64,000 nt of DNA from contig NZ_JABJUQ010000007.1 of assembly GCF_013155385.1 (NCBI RefSeq), forward strand, positions 3,070,501 to 3,134,500, in the 5' to 3' direction. Made by a program: the position numbers and the translations under genes. Origin of the DNA: Bacillus sp. WMMC1349 (lineage in GTDB: Bacteria; Bacillota; Bacilli; Bacillales; Bacillaceae). Below the pieces are notes generated by a model that ran no database searches, was not told where the DNA came from, and worked only from the letters and a program-made list of their open reading frames with translations. Positions 7,621 through 16,350 of this stretch are shown piece by piece; the stretch's first letter is position 1; each line of letters begins with the position of its first letter.

Positions 7621-8618
7621 TTTTTGAACCCCCTTCTTGCAATAAATACAAAAATGGGTGTTCCGATAATGGCTGTCATAACACCGACTGGCACTTCTTC
7701 AGGCATGATCAAATACCTAGCTCCAATATCTGCAATAACGAGTAAAATTGCTCCTAACACAGCACAGTACGGGAGAATCCAGCGATGGTCATGACCAATA
7801 ATATATTTCGCAACATGAGGTATGACAATTCCGATAAAACTTATCGGTCCAGCAACAGCCACAGCACCACCGGCAAGTAATATGACTGAAAGCGCCATCA
7901 GTACTTTTACCATCCATGTCTTCTGCCCAAGGCTTTTGGCTACATCTTCTCCCATCGTCAACACATTAATCTTCTCAGCAACCAAAAAACTAATGATGAA
8001 TGCAACTAAAAGATATGGTGAAACAGAAATGAGCAAGTTAAGATCTCGCCCCTGAACAGAACCAGCCAGCCAAAATAATGCCTGTTCAAGTGCTGCTTCA
8101 TTAACGGAAAGCATTCCTTGCGTTAATGATGAAAACAATGCGGCCAGTGCGGCTCCAGCAAGAGTAAGCTTTAGCGGAGTCATGCCTTCCCTGCCAAGGG
8201 AACCGACAAAATAGACGATCAATGCAGCAAATGCTGCGCCAAAAAAAGAAATCCACGCAATCGTTTGAAGTGAGCTGATATGAAAGAAAAACAGGGCTCC
8301 GACTACAAAGAAGCCGGCTCCTGCGTTCACACCGAAAAGAGCGGGTGAAGCAAGCGGGTTTTTGGTTAATGCCTGCATTAAAGCACCGCTAACACCAAGA
8401 GCCGCACCAACAGCTGCAGCAATTAGTGCACGTGGCAAACGGACATTTTTTAAGACGAGATGTTCATTAGAGCCGTTAAAGTCTGTAAAAGCTTTAATGG
8501 ACATTGTCCATGATGTATTTGTATATCCATATACGATACTGGCGCAAATGGAGAAGGTTAAAAGCAAGATAAAAGCTAATAGTGCGATTGTTCTATATTT
8601 ATTCGTTCTTAAAAGCAT
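7617..8618 (-). CDS. yfiZ: Siderophore ABC permease (YfiZ-like)
   Basis: 333-residue FecCD-family permease. The N-terminal MLLRTNKYRTIALLAFILLL and SIVYGYTNTSWTMSIKAFTD agree with remembered B. subtilis YfiZ. The family segments LPRALIAAAVGAALGVSGAL and PISFIGIVIPHVAKYIIG are present. AGGAG precedes the ATG. The gene opens the yfiZ-yfhA-yusV operon and is divergent from yfiY, with a Fur-type palindrome between, so iron repression of both directions is likely. Confidence 0.88.
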   Translation of the reverse strand: MLLRTNKYRTIALLAFILLLTFSICASIVYGYTNTSWTMSIKAFTDFNGSNEHLVLKNVRLPRALIAAAVGAALGVSGALMQALTKNPLASPALFGVNAGAGFFVVGALFFFHISSLQTIAWISFFGAAFAALIVYFVGSLGREGMTPLKLTLAGAALAALFSSLTQGMLSVNEAALEQALFWLAGSVQGRDLNLLISVSPYLLVAFIISFLVAEKINVLTMGEDVAKSLGQKTWMVKVLMALSVILLAGGAVAVAGPISFIGIVIPHVAKYIIGHDHRWILPYCAVLGAILLVIADIGARYLIMPEEVPVGVMTAIIGTPIFVFIARRGFKN

Positions 8619-8679
8619 AGATGATTCTCCTACTTGAACTCCATATCTTATTGGCTATTGTATCAGATATCATTGATTT

Positions 8680-8694
8680 TGAAAATCATTTTCA
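8680..8694. promoter_or_regulatory. Fur box between yfiZ and yfiY
   Basis: TGAAAATCATTTTCA is a perfect 7-1-7 palindrome differing from the Bacillus Fur consensus TGATAATNATTATCA at one symmetric position per arm. It lies 62 nt upstream of yfiZ and 72 nt upstream of yfiY. Confidence 0.82.
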
Positions 8695-8765
8695 ATTAAA
8701 GATTGACAACATGATCTTTAAAAATTTATGATCATGATGAGACTTACATTCTAAGGAGGACAACG

Positions 8766-9737
8766 ATGAAAAGATGGTCAATGTTAACATTTATCACGAT
8801 ATTAGTGATTTCAATACTTACAGCCTGCAACAGCGGCAAAAAAGAAGCGGCTTCAAACAGTGAGGAAACAATCAGTGTTAAACATGCAATGGGTACAGAG
8901 GACAAGGCGCCTGCTCACCCAAAAAGGGTAGTGGTCTTAACAAATGAAGGAACAGAAGCTTTATTGGAACTAGGAATTAAACCTGTAGGTGCTGTAAAGT
9001 CTTGGACAGGTCATCCATGGTATAAGCATATTAAAGCTGACATGAAAGGTGTTAAAGAAGTCGGTCTTGAAGGAGAGCCAAACATTGAGGCGATTGCCGA
9101 ATTGCATCCTGATTTAATTATAGGTAATAAAATGAGGCACGAAAAAATATATGATAAGCTAAAAAAGATTGCGCCAACCGTTTTCTCTGAAACGCTTCGC
9201 GGCGAATGGAAAGACAATTTTTCTCTCTATGCAAAAGCGGTAAATAAAGAAGAAAAAGGTAAAGAAATTTTAGAAGATTTTGATGATCATGTCAGACAAT
9301 TAAGCGCAAAGCTTGGCGATCAGAAAAAGAAACGAGTAGCGGTTGTGAGATTTATGGCTGGTCAATCAAGGATTTATTATAAAGATTCATTCTCCGGGAT
9401 TATTTTAGAACAACTTGGTTTTCAATACCCTGAAAAACAGGAAAAACTGTTTAAAAAACAAGCTGATAAGTTTGCTTTTATGACGGAAAACAAAGAATCA
9501 ATTCCAGAGATGGATGGTGACATCCTGTTTTACTTCACATATAAGCCTGCTGAAAGTAAAAAAGAGGCTTTAACATGGCAAAATGATTGGACAAGTGATC
9601 CGTTATGGAAAAAGCTGTATGCTGTAAAATCTAAAAACGCGCATGAAGTTGATGATGCGATCTGGAATACCGCTGGCGGTGTAAAAGCGGCTTACCTGTT
9701 TCTTGATGACATCGAAAAATACTTTTTGAAATCATAA
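8766..9737 (+). CDS. yfiY: Siderophore-binding lipoprotein (YfiY-like)
   Basis: 323-residue periplasmic-binding-protein-like lipoprotein tethered outside the membrane, delivering ferric siderophore to YfiZ/YfhA. The signal peptide ends in the lipobox LTAC with Cys21. The HPKRVVVLTNEGTEALLELGIKPVGA and NIEAIAELHPDLIIGN segments are characteristic of the FecB fold. AAGGAGG precedes the ATG. The gene stands alone on the plus strand opposite its transporter operon. A family A repeat begins 15 nt after the stop codon. Confidence 0.9.
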   Translation: MKRWSMLTFITILVISILTACNSGKKEAASNSEETISVKHAMGTEDKAPAHPKRVVVLTNEGTEALLELGIKPVGAVKSWTGHPWYKHIKADMKGVKEVGLEGEPNIEAIAELHPDLIIGNKMRHEKIYDKLKKIAPTVFSETLRGEWKDNFSLYAKAVNKEEKGKEILEDFDDHVRQLSAKLGDQKKKRVAVVRFMAGQSRIYYKDSFSGIILEQLGFQYPEKQEKLFKKQADKFAFMTENKESIPEMDGDILFYFTYKPAESKKEALTWQNDWTSDPLWKKLYAVKSKNAHEVDDAIWNTAGGVKAAYLFLDDIEKYFLKS

Positions 9738-9752
9738 AGTACATGAGGAAAA

Positions 9753-9889
9753 GAGCTGTCTAAAAAGTCCTTTTTCAACATAAATCAGGGGGAATTGCGA
9801 GACTCCTGCGGAAACAGCGAGCCAGGTCCGCGGAAAGCGAGCAAATTCCCCCATTTTTATTCATCCACACGACTTTCAGGATAGCCCCT
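9753..9889. repeat. Family A repeat, copy 1 (reverse)
   Basis: Begins GAGCTGTCTAAAAAGTCC 15 nt after the yfiY stop and ends AGCCCC next to the yusW stop. The GGGGGAATTGC arm is complementary to GCAAATTCCCCC, giving a long hairpin. The core is shortened relative to the 185-bp copies. It lies between convergent genes. Confidence 0.9.
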
Positions 9890-10327
9890 CTATTCTTTGC
9901 CTTTACATACTCTTGAAGTTCCATCAGGCCATTTGACTTGTAGTTGGAACTGATCATAGCCGTCATCAAGATTAAAAGCTTCAAGTACATGACGGATGAC
10001 TGTACGATCTGCATCAGACTTGGCTATTGAAAGCTCACTTAAAATCATTTTCATTTCATGTAACGCTTCTTCCCCTTCTCGATTTACATCATTCAACTGA
10101 TCTTCAATTTCCGCAGCCTCACCCTCCTGTTTATGATATATTGCTTTAAATGTACTATGTTTTCCATTCCCATAATTTACATTCAACATAAACTCAGCAA
10201 AGGGTACAGCTTTAATATCTGTAACAGGTGTATCCTCAATCTTTCTTTCTGAATGTTTTTCTACTGCCGTTTGACAACCTGTCAAGATGATGAGTACAGC
10301 AAAACAGGTGATCTTAAATAAGTTCAT
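9890..10327 (-). CDS. yusW: YusW-family lipoprotein of unknown function
   Basis: 145-residue predicted lipoprotein: the signal peptide MNLFKITCFAVLIILTGCQ has lipobox LTGC (Cys18). A linker leads to a domain starting near residue 40 with FMLNVNYGNGKHSTFKAIYH, an acidic helix and a C-terminal FQLQVKWPDGTSRVCKGKE. The size and position between yusV and yusX match B. subtilis yusW. TAGGAGCTG precedes the ATG. It could be a sequestering or envelope protein; function unknown. Confidence 0.82.
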   Translation of the reverse strand: MNLFKITCFAVLIILTGCQTAVEKHSERKIEDTPVTDIKAVPFAEFMLNVNYGNGKHSTFKAIYHKQEGEAAEIEDQLNDVNREGEEALHEMKMILSELSIAKSDADRTVIRHVLEAFNLDDGYDQFQLQVKWPDGTSRVCKGKE

Positions 10328-10396
10328 ACAGTTCAGCTCCTATATGGACATTATTCTTAGCTATATCCTGTTTGCTAAAACTCATGCAAATAGACT

Positions 10397-12154
10397 TTAA
10401 GTCATGGCTAAAAATTGTTTGGCATCCTGAACAGCAAGTTGGATTGCATTCTCCCAAAAGTCCGGTTTCGTCAAATCAACGCTGAGGTGTTTCATTGCCA
10501 AATCTTCAACTGACATTGAAGCTGTATCTTTTAAAAGCGCGATGTACTTTTCTTCAAAATTCCGTCCTTCTTTTAAGGCCATCGCATATATACCGAGCGA
10601 AAACAAATAACCGAATGTATAAGGAAAATTGTAAAACGGCACAGAAGTAATATAAAAATGGAGTTTCGAAGCCCAAAAATAAGGATGGTACTCACCTAGT
10701 GCACCACAATACGCTTCTTTTTGCGCCCCTTCCATCAGTTCATTCAGCCTGTTAACAGAGACAACACCGTTTTTGCGTTCTTCATAAAACTGAGTTTCAA
10801 ACAAAAATCTGGCATGAATATTCATGAAAAATGCAACACTGCGCTGTATTTTATCGTCTAGGAGTACGAGTTTGTCCTGCTCTGAAGTAGCCTGTTTTAA
10901 TGCAGCATCAGCCACGATCATTTCAGCAAAAGTCGATGCAGTTTCAGCTACATTCATCGCATATGCCCTGTTCAGGGGTCTCACATGACGAATGGCTTCA
11001 TGGTGAAATGCATGACCAAGCTCATGTGCCAGAGTTGATACATTATCAGCACTGCCAGAGAACGTCATAAATATTCTTGATTGACCACTTTCCGAAAAAT
11101 TGCTACAAAAACCGCCAGACCGTTTGCCGCTCCTATTCTCAGCCTCAATCCATCTATGTTTAAATGCTTTTTCTGTAAAAACGGACAGCTTTTCTCCAAA
11201 TGTTTCGAACTGGTTGACTATGAAATGGGCAGCCTCATCAAACGAATATTCCTTAGTATTTTCCCCAAGCGGCGCTTTCAAGTCATACCAGCTTAAACGC
11301 TCTAGTCCTTGAAGAGACGCCTTTCGCTTAAGATAATCTGCAAAAGGCTGTTTATGATCGATAATCACTTTCCACATAACATCCAGGGTTTCTTGCTTCA
11401 TCCGATTGATGTCAAGCGGTTCTTTCAATACATTATTCCAGCCTCTTGCCTTATACACATTTAATCGGAAACCAGCGAGATGATTAAGTGTGCTACTCAA
11501 CAAGTCAGCATGTTGTTCCCAAGCATGATCAAGGTTTTTCGAAACAGACTGACGGATATCCCGGTCCGGTTTAGAAGTCAAGTTCTCAGCCTGTCCAACT
11601 GAGAGAATTTGTGTTCTTCCGTTTTCTTCGTATGGAATTTGGATTTGATTCATAATACTGTTATACAAGCTGCCCCATGCATGATAACCATCGACAGATA
11701 GCCCTTGAATCAAAGTTTCCTGTTCCACTCCAAGCTTTTCTTTGACCCTCATTCTTCTCTCATTTAGAACATAAGCTACTTCAGAAAACTCTTTTTCCTT
11801 AAGAACCGTATTCCAGTCTGTTTCTGGTATTTCAGCCAATTTGCTGTCCAGAATGACCAAAGCTTTATTAAATTCTGCAGAAAGCTGGGTTACTTCAAAC
11901 TTAAGAGTGTTTGCTTTTAAATCGGTTGTATCTTGGGCTTGCAAACAACTGACAAAAGAGTGTGCTTGCCGAATTTTAACATCAAGTTTCTCCATGAACT
12001 CAACTATGTCTTTCAGTTCTTTATCAAAAGTAGTCACTTTTTCTCTAAAAGAAGCAATTAAATTTTTAATCTCACTTAAGTAACTTTGAAAGCTGGAAGC
12101 ATGACTTCCACCTTCAAAAAAAACATCCAGATCCCACGTATCTTGTAAAGCCAT
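10397..12154 (-). CDS. yusX: M3-family oligopeptidase F (YusX/PepF-like)
   Basis: 585-residue cytoplasmic zinc endopeptidase degrading short oligopeptides. The zinc motif HELGH is at residues 377-381, followed by the family FHHEAI and a downstream glutamate-rich helix (NVAETASTFAEM). The N-terminal all-helical region matches PepF. Length is normal. A single gene with its own promoter in the 77 nt to the dac gene; GGGGGATG precedes the ATG. Neighbour order yusW-yusX-mrgA is as in B. subtilis. Confidence 0.9.
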   Translation of the reverse strand: MALQDTWDLDVFFEGGSHASSFQSYLSEIKNLIASFREKVTTFDKELKDIVEFMEKLDVKIRQAHSFVSCLQAQDTTDLKANTLKFEVTQLSAEFNKALVILDSKLAEIPETDWNTVLKEKEFSEVAYVLNERRMRVKEKLGVEQETLIQGLSVDGYHAWGSLYNSIMNQIQIPYEENGRTQILSVGQAENLTSKPDRDIRQSVSKNLDHAWEQHADLLSSTLNHLAGFRLNVYKARGWNNVLKEPLDINRMKQETLDVMWKVIIDHKQPFADYLKRKASLQGLERLSWYDLKAPLGENTKEYSFDEAAHFIVNQFETFGEKLSVFTEKAFKHRWIEAENRSGKRSGGFCSNFSESGQSRIFMTFSGSADNVSTLAHELGHAFHHEAIRHVRPLNRAYAMNVAETASTFAEMIVADAALKQATSEQDKLVLLDDKIQRSVAFFMNIHARFLFETQFYEERKNGVVSVNRLNELMEGAQKEAYCGALGEYHPYFWASKLHFYITSVPFYNFPYTFGYLFSLGIYAMALKEGRNFEEKYIALLKDTASMSVEDLAMKHLSVDLTKPDFWENAIQLAVQDAKQFLAMT

Positions 12155-12210
12155 TTTACATCCCCCTTTACCATAATAATTATATTATAAGATACATTTT
12201 CCTTTTATGT

Positions 12211-12233
12211 AAAAAAAGGACGCCTAGCGCCCT
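12211..12233 (-). terminator. Terminator of the carboxypeptidase gene
   Basis: On the minus strand AGGGCGC-TAG-GCGTCCT forms a 7-bp stem (one G.T) followed by seven T. The hairpin overlaps the last bases of the gene's stop codon. Confidence 0.8.
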
Positions 12234-13389
12234 ATAATTGTCTCAGTCTCTTCACTACATAACTGATTGCTAATAAACCAAAAAAACCGGTTAAAAACAG
12301 GAAAAGTCCGCCGCTTTTATGAGGCTCTCCCTCATGTATAGCAGTTTGATCAGCAGATAACCCTCCGTTTTGAGATTGCGCTCTAATATTCACAGATCGA
12401 ATGAGCCGTCCATCCTCTCCTTTTATATTCAGTGTACCATCGCGATCTAACACTTCTGATATTGTTTCGTCTTTCTTTTTTGTGACAAATAAACGATCTT
12501 TCAGATCAAGCCGTTTACCATCCTGGTCTTTAAACTGTTTACCTTTTTGATATGCAACAGTTTCAAAGTGATTGAAACCATCAGCTAAAAGTGTTTTTGT
12601 ATCATTGTACATCATCTTGCGGCTATCCGCTTTCATAACAACTGCGATCAAATCGAGATCACCATGTGTAGCCGTCGTTACTAGCGTGTGTTTTGATTGA
12701 TCAACATACCCGGTTTTCCCACCGGTTATTCCTTGAAAAGGAATCTCCCCTGTCAACAATCGATGATGATTTTTCAATGTTGTTTTCCATGTTTTCCCCT
12801 TCCAAGACAACTGCTTTTCCGAAAAAATTCCCCGAAAAATTTTGTTCTTCATGGCATATCTTGTAATTTTGGCCATATCGGCGGCTGTTGTAACATGATT
12901 TTTGTCAAACAACCCGTGTGGATTTGTAAAGTGAGTGTCATGTGCTCCAGCCCGTTTTGCCACAAATGCATTTACCTCATCTGCAAACTTTTTATCACTT
13001 CCACTTACATATTCAGCAATTGCCGTTGCGGCATCATTACCTGAATTCATTAACAATCCTTGAAGCAACCGTTTTAATGGAACAGTTTCTCCTTCTTCCA
13101 AATAGACACTTGTCCCTTCTGTATCAGCTGCTTTTTTGCTAATTTTAACTTTATCTTTTAAATTCCTTTTTTCAATCGCATAAATGGCTGTGGCGATTTT
13201 TGTTATACTGGCAGGATACATTTTTTTGTTGCTGTTTTGTTCAAACACAACTTGTCCCGATTTTGCATCAATTAAAATTGCCGATTCACTATCAATATGA
13301 AAGTCATTTTGGTCTCCAGCTTGAGCAGACTTGTGAATAAGTATAGTCATGCATAGTAAAGCAGTCAACAAAAGGATTTTTTTAGCCAT
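12232..13389 (-). CDS. D-alanyl-D-alanine carboxypeptidase (S11 family, low-molecular-weight PBP)
   Basis: 385-residue membrane-anchored enzyme trimming the terminal D-Ala from peptidoglycan stem peptides. Signal peptide 1-24; catalytic SITK at 61-64 (Ser61/Lys64), SGN at 116-118 and KTG at 225-227. A C-terminal hydrophobic segment (LFLFLTGFFGLLAISYVV) with a basic tail would anchor it, unlike the amphipathic anchor of DacA. This resembles DacF-like proteins, but no strict B. subtilis orthologue is evident here: B. subtilis has other genes between yusX and mrgA. GGTGAGAC lies upstream of the ATG. Confidence 0.88.
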   Translation of the reverse strand: MAKKILLLTALLCMTILIHKSAQAGDQNDFHIDSESAILIDAKSGQVVFEQNSNKKMYPASITKIATAIYAIEKRNLKDKVKISKKAADTEGTSVYLEEGETVPLKRLLQGLLMNSGNDAATAIAEYVSGSDKKFADEVNAFVAKRAGAHDTHFTNPHGLFDKNHVTTAADMAKITRYAMKNKIFRGIFSEKQLSWKGKTWKTTLKNHHRLLTGEIPFQGITGGKTGYVDQSKHTLVTTATHGDLDLIAVVMKADSRKMMYNDTKTLLADGFNHFETVAYQKGKQFKDQDGKRLDLKDRLFVTKKKDETISEVLDRDGTLNIKGEDGRLIRSVNIRAQSQNGGLSADQTAIHEGEPHKSGGLFLFLTGFFGLLAISYVVKRLRQL

Positions 13390-13519
13390 TGTCTCACCTT
13401 GCCTTTAGAATAATGCTTTCTTCTATAAAATAGCACCATATAAATTTTATCAATTGTTTCTAACAAATGACAAGTATGATTTCATGAAGAGACAGACTGC
13501 TCGTTCACACGGATCTTTT

Positions 13520-13569
13520 TTATAATTATTATAATTTAATATTGATTATAAATAAAACTGTGATATAAT
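13520..13569 (+). promoter_or_regulatory. PerR-controlled promoter of mrgA
   Basis: TTATAATTATTATAA (13520-13534) matches the PerR box consensus TTATAATNATTATAA exactly. A weaker second box (13537-13551) overlaps the likely -35 TTGATT (13542-13547); the -10 is TATAAT (13564-13569) with an upstream TGA. Peroxide derepression of mrgA is the established behaviour in B. subtilis. Confidence 0.9.
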
Positions 13570-13606
13570 AAAGTTAAGAAACAACAATTTGAGGAGGAGT
13601 ATGGAC

Positions 13607-14071
13607 ATGTTCACACAACAGTTAAAACAACAAAACTTTACACTTGAAACGACAATGAATACTAATCTATCAAACTGGTTCATTCTCTACACAAAGCTTC
13701 ACCGTTTTCACTGGTATGTGAAAGGACCACATTTTTTTACACTACATGAGAAATTTGAAGAACTGTACAATCATGCCGCTGAAACAGCTGATGTAATCGC
13801 CGAGAGATTGTTGGCAATCGGCGGACAACCGCTTGCTACAATGCAACAATTTCTTGAGCACGGTACAATCTCAGATTGTGGAACAGAAAAAACAGCAGAT
13901 GACATGGTATCTTCATTAATTAGTGATTACCGCAAAATTTGCAAGGAAACTCAAGATTCAATTAAACTTGCCGAGGAAAAATCAGATCATGCTACTGCCG
14001 ATATTTTGATTGGGTTAACAGAAGAAATCGATAAACAAGTTTGGATGCTTTCTTCATTTTTAGGTGAGTAA
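13607..14071 (+). CDS. mrgA: MrgA, Dps-family iron storage/DNA protection protein
   Basis: 154-residue dodecamer-forming ferroxidase that binds DNA and sequesters iron during peroxide stress. The Dps signature [20 protein letters not shown] with ferroxidase His/Asp/Glu residues and the downstream [16 protein letters not shown] closely match B. subtilis MrgA (about 153 aa). The start chosen is ATG 13607, 9 nt from GAGGAGG; ATG 13601 is only 3 nt away, and an in-frame TTG at 13589 lies in the ribosome site. Two PerR boxes upstream fit its known regulation. Confidence 0.93.
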   Translation: MFTQQLKQQNFTLETTMNTNLSNWFILYTKLHRFHWYVKGPHFFTLHEKFEELYNHAAETADVIAERLLAIGGQPLATMQQFLEHGTISDCGTEKTADDMVSSLISDYRKICKETQDSIKLAEEKSDHATADILIGLTEEIDKQVWMLSSFLGE

Positions 14072-14076
14072 TGTTG

Positions 14077-14105
14077 ACAAGCCATGGCTATCCGCCATGG
14101 CTTGT
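14077..14105. terminator. Bidirectional terminator between mrgA and htrB
   Basis: ACAAGCCATGG and CCATGGCTTGT form a perfect 11-bp stem with a 6-nt loop between convergent genes; T-rich tract on either side is weak. Confidence 0.8.
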
Positions 14106-14111
14106 TGTATG

Positions 14112-15458
14112 TTATTTGGTTTTCGTCAACTTCGCCTTTAATGTTTTTTTCTTTCCGTCTCTTAACACTTCAAATGTCACAGTTTCACCTGTTTTAGTTT
14201 CTGTGTAAAGAATTTTTCTCAGATCAGCAGATTTTTCAGTTGCTTTGCCATTCATCTTGACAATGATATCACTGGATTTCATACCTGCTTTGTCTGCCGG
14301 TGATTTTTTCGCCACTTTATCAACATACACACCTTTATTCAACTGATCTCGAGAAAGGTCGAGTGTATTTTTTTGGTACTGCTCAGGAACTTGATCCATA
14401 TCGATCATTTGCACACCTAAATATGGACGCTCTACTTTTCCTTTATTCAGAAGCTGGTCGACAATTGGGCGTACATCATTGCTCGGGATTGCGAAGCCCA
14501 GGGATTCGACACCCGATTGACTGATTTTTAAACTATTAATACCAATCACCTGGCCGCCACTATTAATTAGTGGGCCGCCGCTGTTTCCCGGATTAATTGC
14601 CGCATCTGTTTGAAGGACGTTCATTTCATACTGTCCCTCAGATGTAGGAACTTCTATTGTCCGGTTCACACCACTAATAATTCCTTGTGTAACAGTTCTG
14701 GAAAACTGTAGACCAAGCGGATTACCAATTGCAATGACTGTCTCGCCAGCACGTAGCTTTGAAGAATCGCCAAAACTTGCGATTTTGTCAACACCTTTTG
14801 AACTAATTTGTAAAACGGCTAGATCAGATAAAGCATCACTGCCGACAATTTTAGCCTCGACTGTTTTACCGTTAAACAAAGAAATTTTGACCTTTGAGGC
14901 ACCTTCAACTACATGATTGTTTGTGATAATATAGGCTTTATCATCATCTTTTTTAAAGATGACACCTGAACCTGTTCCGCCTTGCTCGACTTCATCTTCA
15001 GAAAACCCGAAACTGGATTGAATATTTGAGACTCCAACAATCGTTGACTCTAAATCTCTTACCATATCAGCAAAATTATTCGCATCTGTAATCGGTTTAG
15101 ATGTAAAGTTTTCCTCTTGTTTTGGTTTTTCTGAAACGCTAGCTTGCTCCTGATGGTTGTTAGGCAAAAATGGCATAGCACCTAAAACAAGACCGCCTCC
15201 AATAATCCCTCCTAATACCGGGCTTATCCATGATGCGATCCGCCGTTTTTCTTTTACAGTTTTTGTTTCTCTGGATTTTTCCAGTGCTACTGCTGTCTCT
15301 TGTTGAGAAACACTTGATTGACTGACAATCGCTTCTGAGTTTTCGGGCTGTTCCTCTGCAACGTGCTCTTCAGAACTTCCTGTTTGCGATATTTTCAGCT
15401 CATCTAATGGCTGCTTTTTTTCATTGTTTTCTTCATCATTGTTGTTTTTAAAGTCCAT
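14112..15458 (-). CDS. htrB: HtrB, membrane-anchored HtrA-type serine protease
   Basis: 448-residue quality-control protease acting on misfolded proteins at the outer face of the membrane. An acidic cytosolic N-terminus of about 70 residues, one membrane segment (about 77-97), a trypsin-like domain with catalytic H182 (ITNNHVV), D212 (LSDLAVL) and S293 (NPGNSGGPL), and one PDZ domain (about 350-445). Divergent from cssRS as B. subtilis yvtA is; CssR activates it under secretion or heat stress there. The 223-nt gap to cssR should carry the CssR sites, but no consensus was assigned here. Confidence 0.92.
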   Translation of the reverse strand: MDFKNNNDEENNEKKQPLDELKISQTGSSEEHVAEEQPENSEAIVSQSSVSQQETAVALEKSRETKTVKEKRRIASWISPVLGGIIGGGLVLGAMPFLPNNHQEQASVSEKPKQEENFTSKPITDANNFADMVRDLESTIVGVSNIQSSFGFSEDEVEQGGTGSGVIFKKDDDKAYIITNNHVVEGASKVKISLFNGKTVEAKIVGSDALSDLAVLQISSKGVDKIASFGDSSKLRAGETVIAIGNPLGLQFSRTVTQGIISGVNRTIEVPTSEGQYEMNVLQTDAAINPGNSGGPLINSGGQVIGINSLKISQSGVESLGFAIPSNDVRPIVDQLLNKGKVERPYLGVQMIDMDQVPEQYQKNTLDLSRDQLNKGVYVDKVAKKSPADKAGMKSSDIIVKMNGKATEKSADLRKILYTETKTGETVTFEVLRDGKKKTLKAKLTKTK

Positions 15459-15681
15459 AAGCGTACACTTCCTTTATTATTCTTGTCTTCAACTAATTTT
15501 TATGGTAAAAGTTTTAACTATCATTAAAAAATGCTCCATTCAATATTGCTACCTTTCTTCCCTAATGATAGCCTACACAAATGTTATGGGATAAATATTA
15601 AAAAAATATGTGAAATTATGAAATTGGACCAGACTTATGTTAAAACTAGTATAATGACGTAGAGAAAGGATGTGAACCCGA

Positions 15682-16350
15682 TTGTCATATACCATTTATC
15701 TAGTTGAAGATGAAGAGAATTTAAATGAACTACTGACAAAATATTTAGAGAATGAAGGTTGGCACGTCACTTCTTTTCTCGACGGTAAAAGCGCCCAACC
15801 ATATATTTGCCAGTCCCCACATTTATGGATTCTCGATATCATGTTACCATATGTCGATGGTTATACGCTAATAAAACAAATAAAAAACCATGATCCAAAT
15901 GTCCCTGTTATTTTCATTTCAGCACGTGATGCGGATATTGACAGGGTTCTTGGGCTTGAACTTGGAAGCAGCGACTATATTTCCAAGCCATTTCTCCCAA
16001 GAGAACTGATCATCCGTGTGCAAAAGCTTCTTAAGCTTGTCTACAAAGACGACATTCAGAGAAAAAAAACCGTTGTTTCTTCATATGAAGTCAGTGAAGA
16101 CTTACGAGAAGTATACGAAAATGACCAATTAATTAATTTAACATCAAAAGAATTTGATCTTTTGCTTTTTTTTACGAACCATCAGGGTCGAGCTTTCTCA
16201 AGGGAAGATATTTTGATAGAAATCTGGGGAGACGATTACTTCGGAACAGATCGAGTTGTTGATGATCTTGTGAGAAGACTGCGAAAAAAAATGCCACATC
16301 TAAAAATTGAAACGATTTATGGGTTTGGATACAGGATGTTAAAATCATGA
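15682..16350 (+). CDS. cssR: CssR response regulator
   Basis: 222-residue OmpR-type regulator of secretion and heat stress. Receiver domain with phosphorylatable D52 (LWILDIMLP) and K102-region SKPF; winged-helix DNA-binding domain in the C-terminal half ending with the TIYGFGYRM motif. It starts at a TTG (MSYTIYLVEDEE), with AGAAAGGA upstream; this N-terminus agrees with remembered B. subtilis CssR. A TATAAT lies at about 15650. The ATGA overlap with cssS implies co-translation. Confidence 0.92.
   Translation: MSYTIYLVEDEENLNELLTKYLENEGWHVTSFLDGKSAQPYICQSPHLWILDIMLPYVDGYTLIKQIKNHDPNVPVIFISARDADIDRVLGLELGSSDYISKPFLPRELIIRVQKLLKLVYKDDIQRKKTVVSSYEVSEDLREVYENDQLINLTSKEFDLLLFFTNHQGRAFSREDILIEIWGDDYFGTDRVVDDLVRRLRKKMPHLKIETIYGFGYRMLKS

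Noticed and set aside
13589..13606. TTG-initiated extension of mrgA
   Set aside because: The TTG lies inside the ribosome binding site GAGGAGG; B. subtilis MrgA length fits the ATG at 13607.
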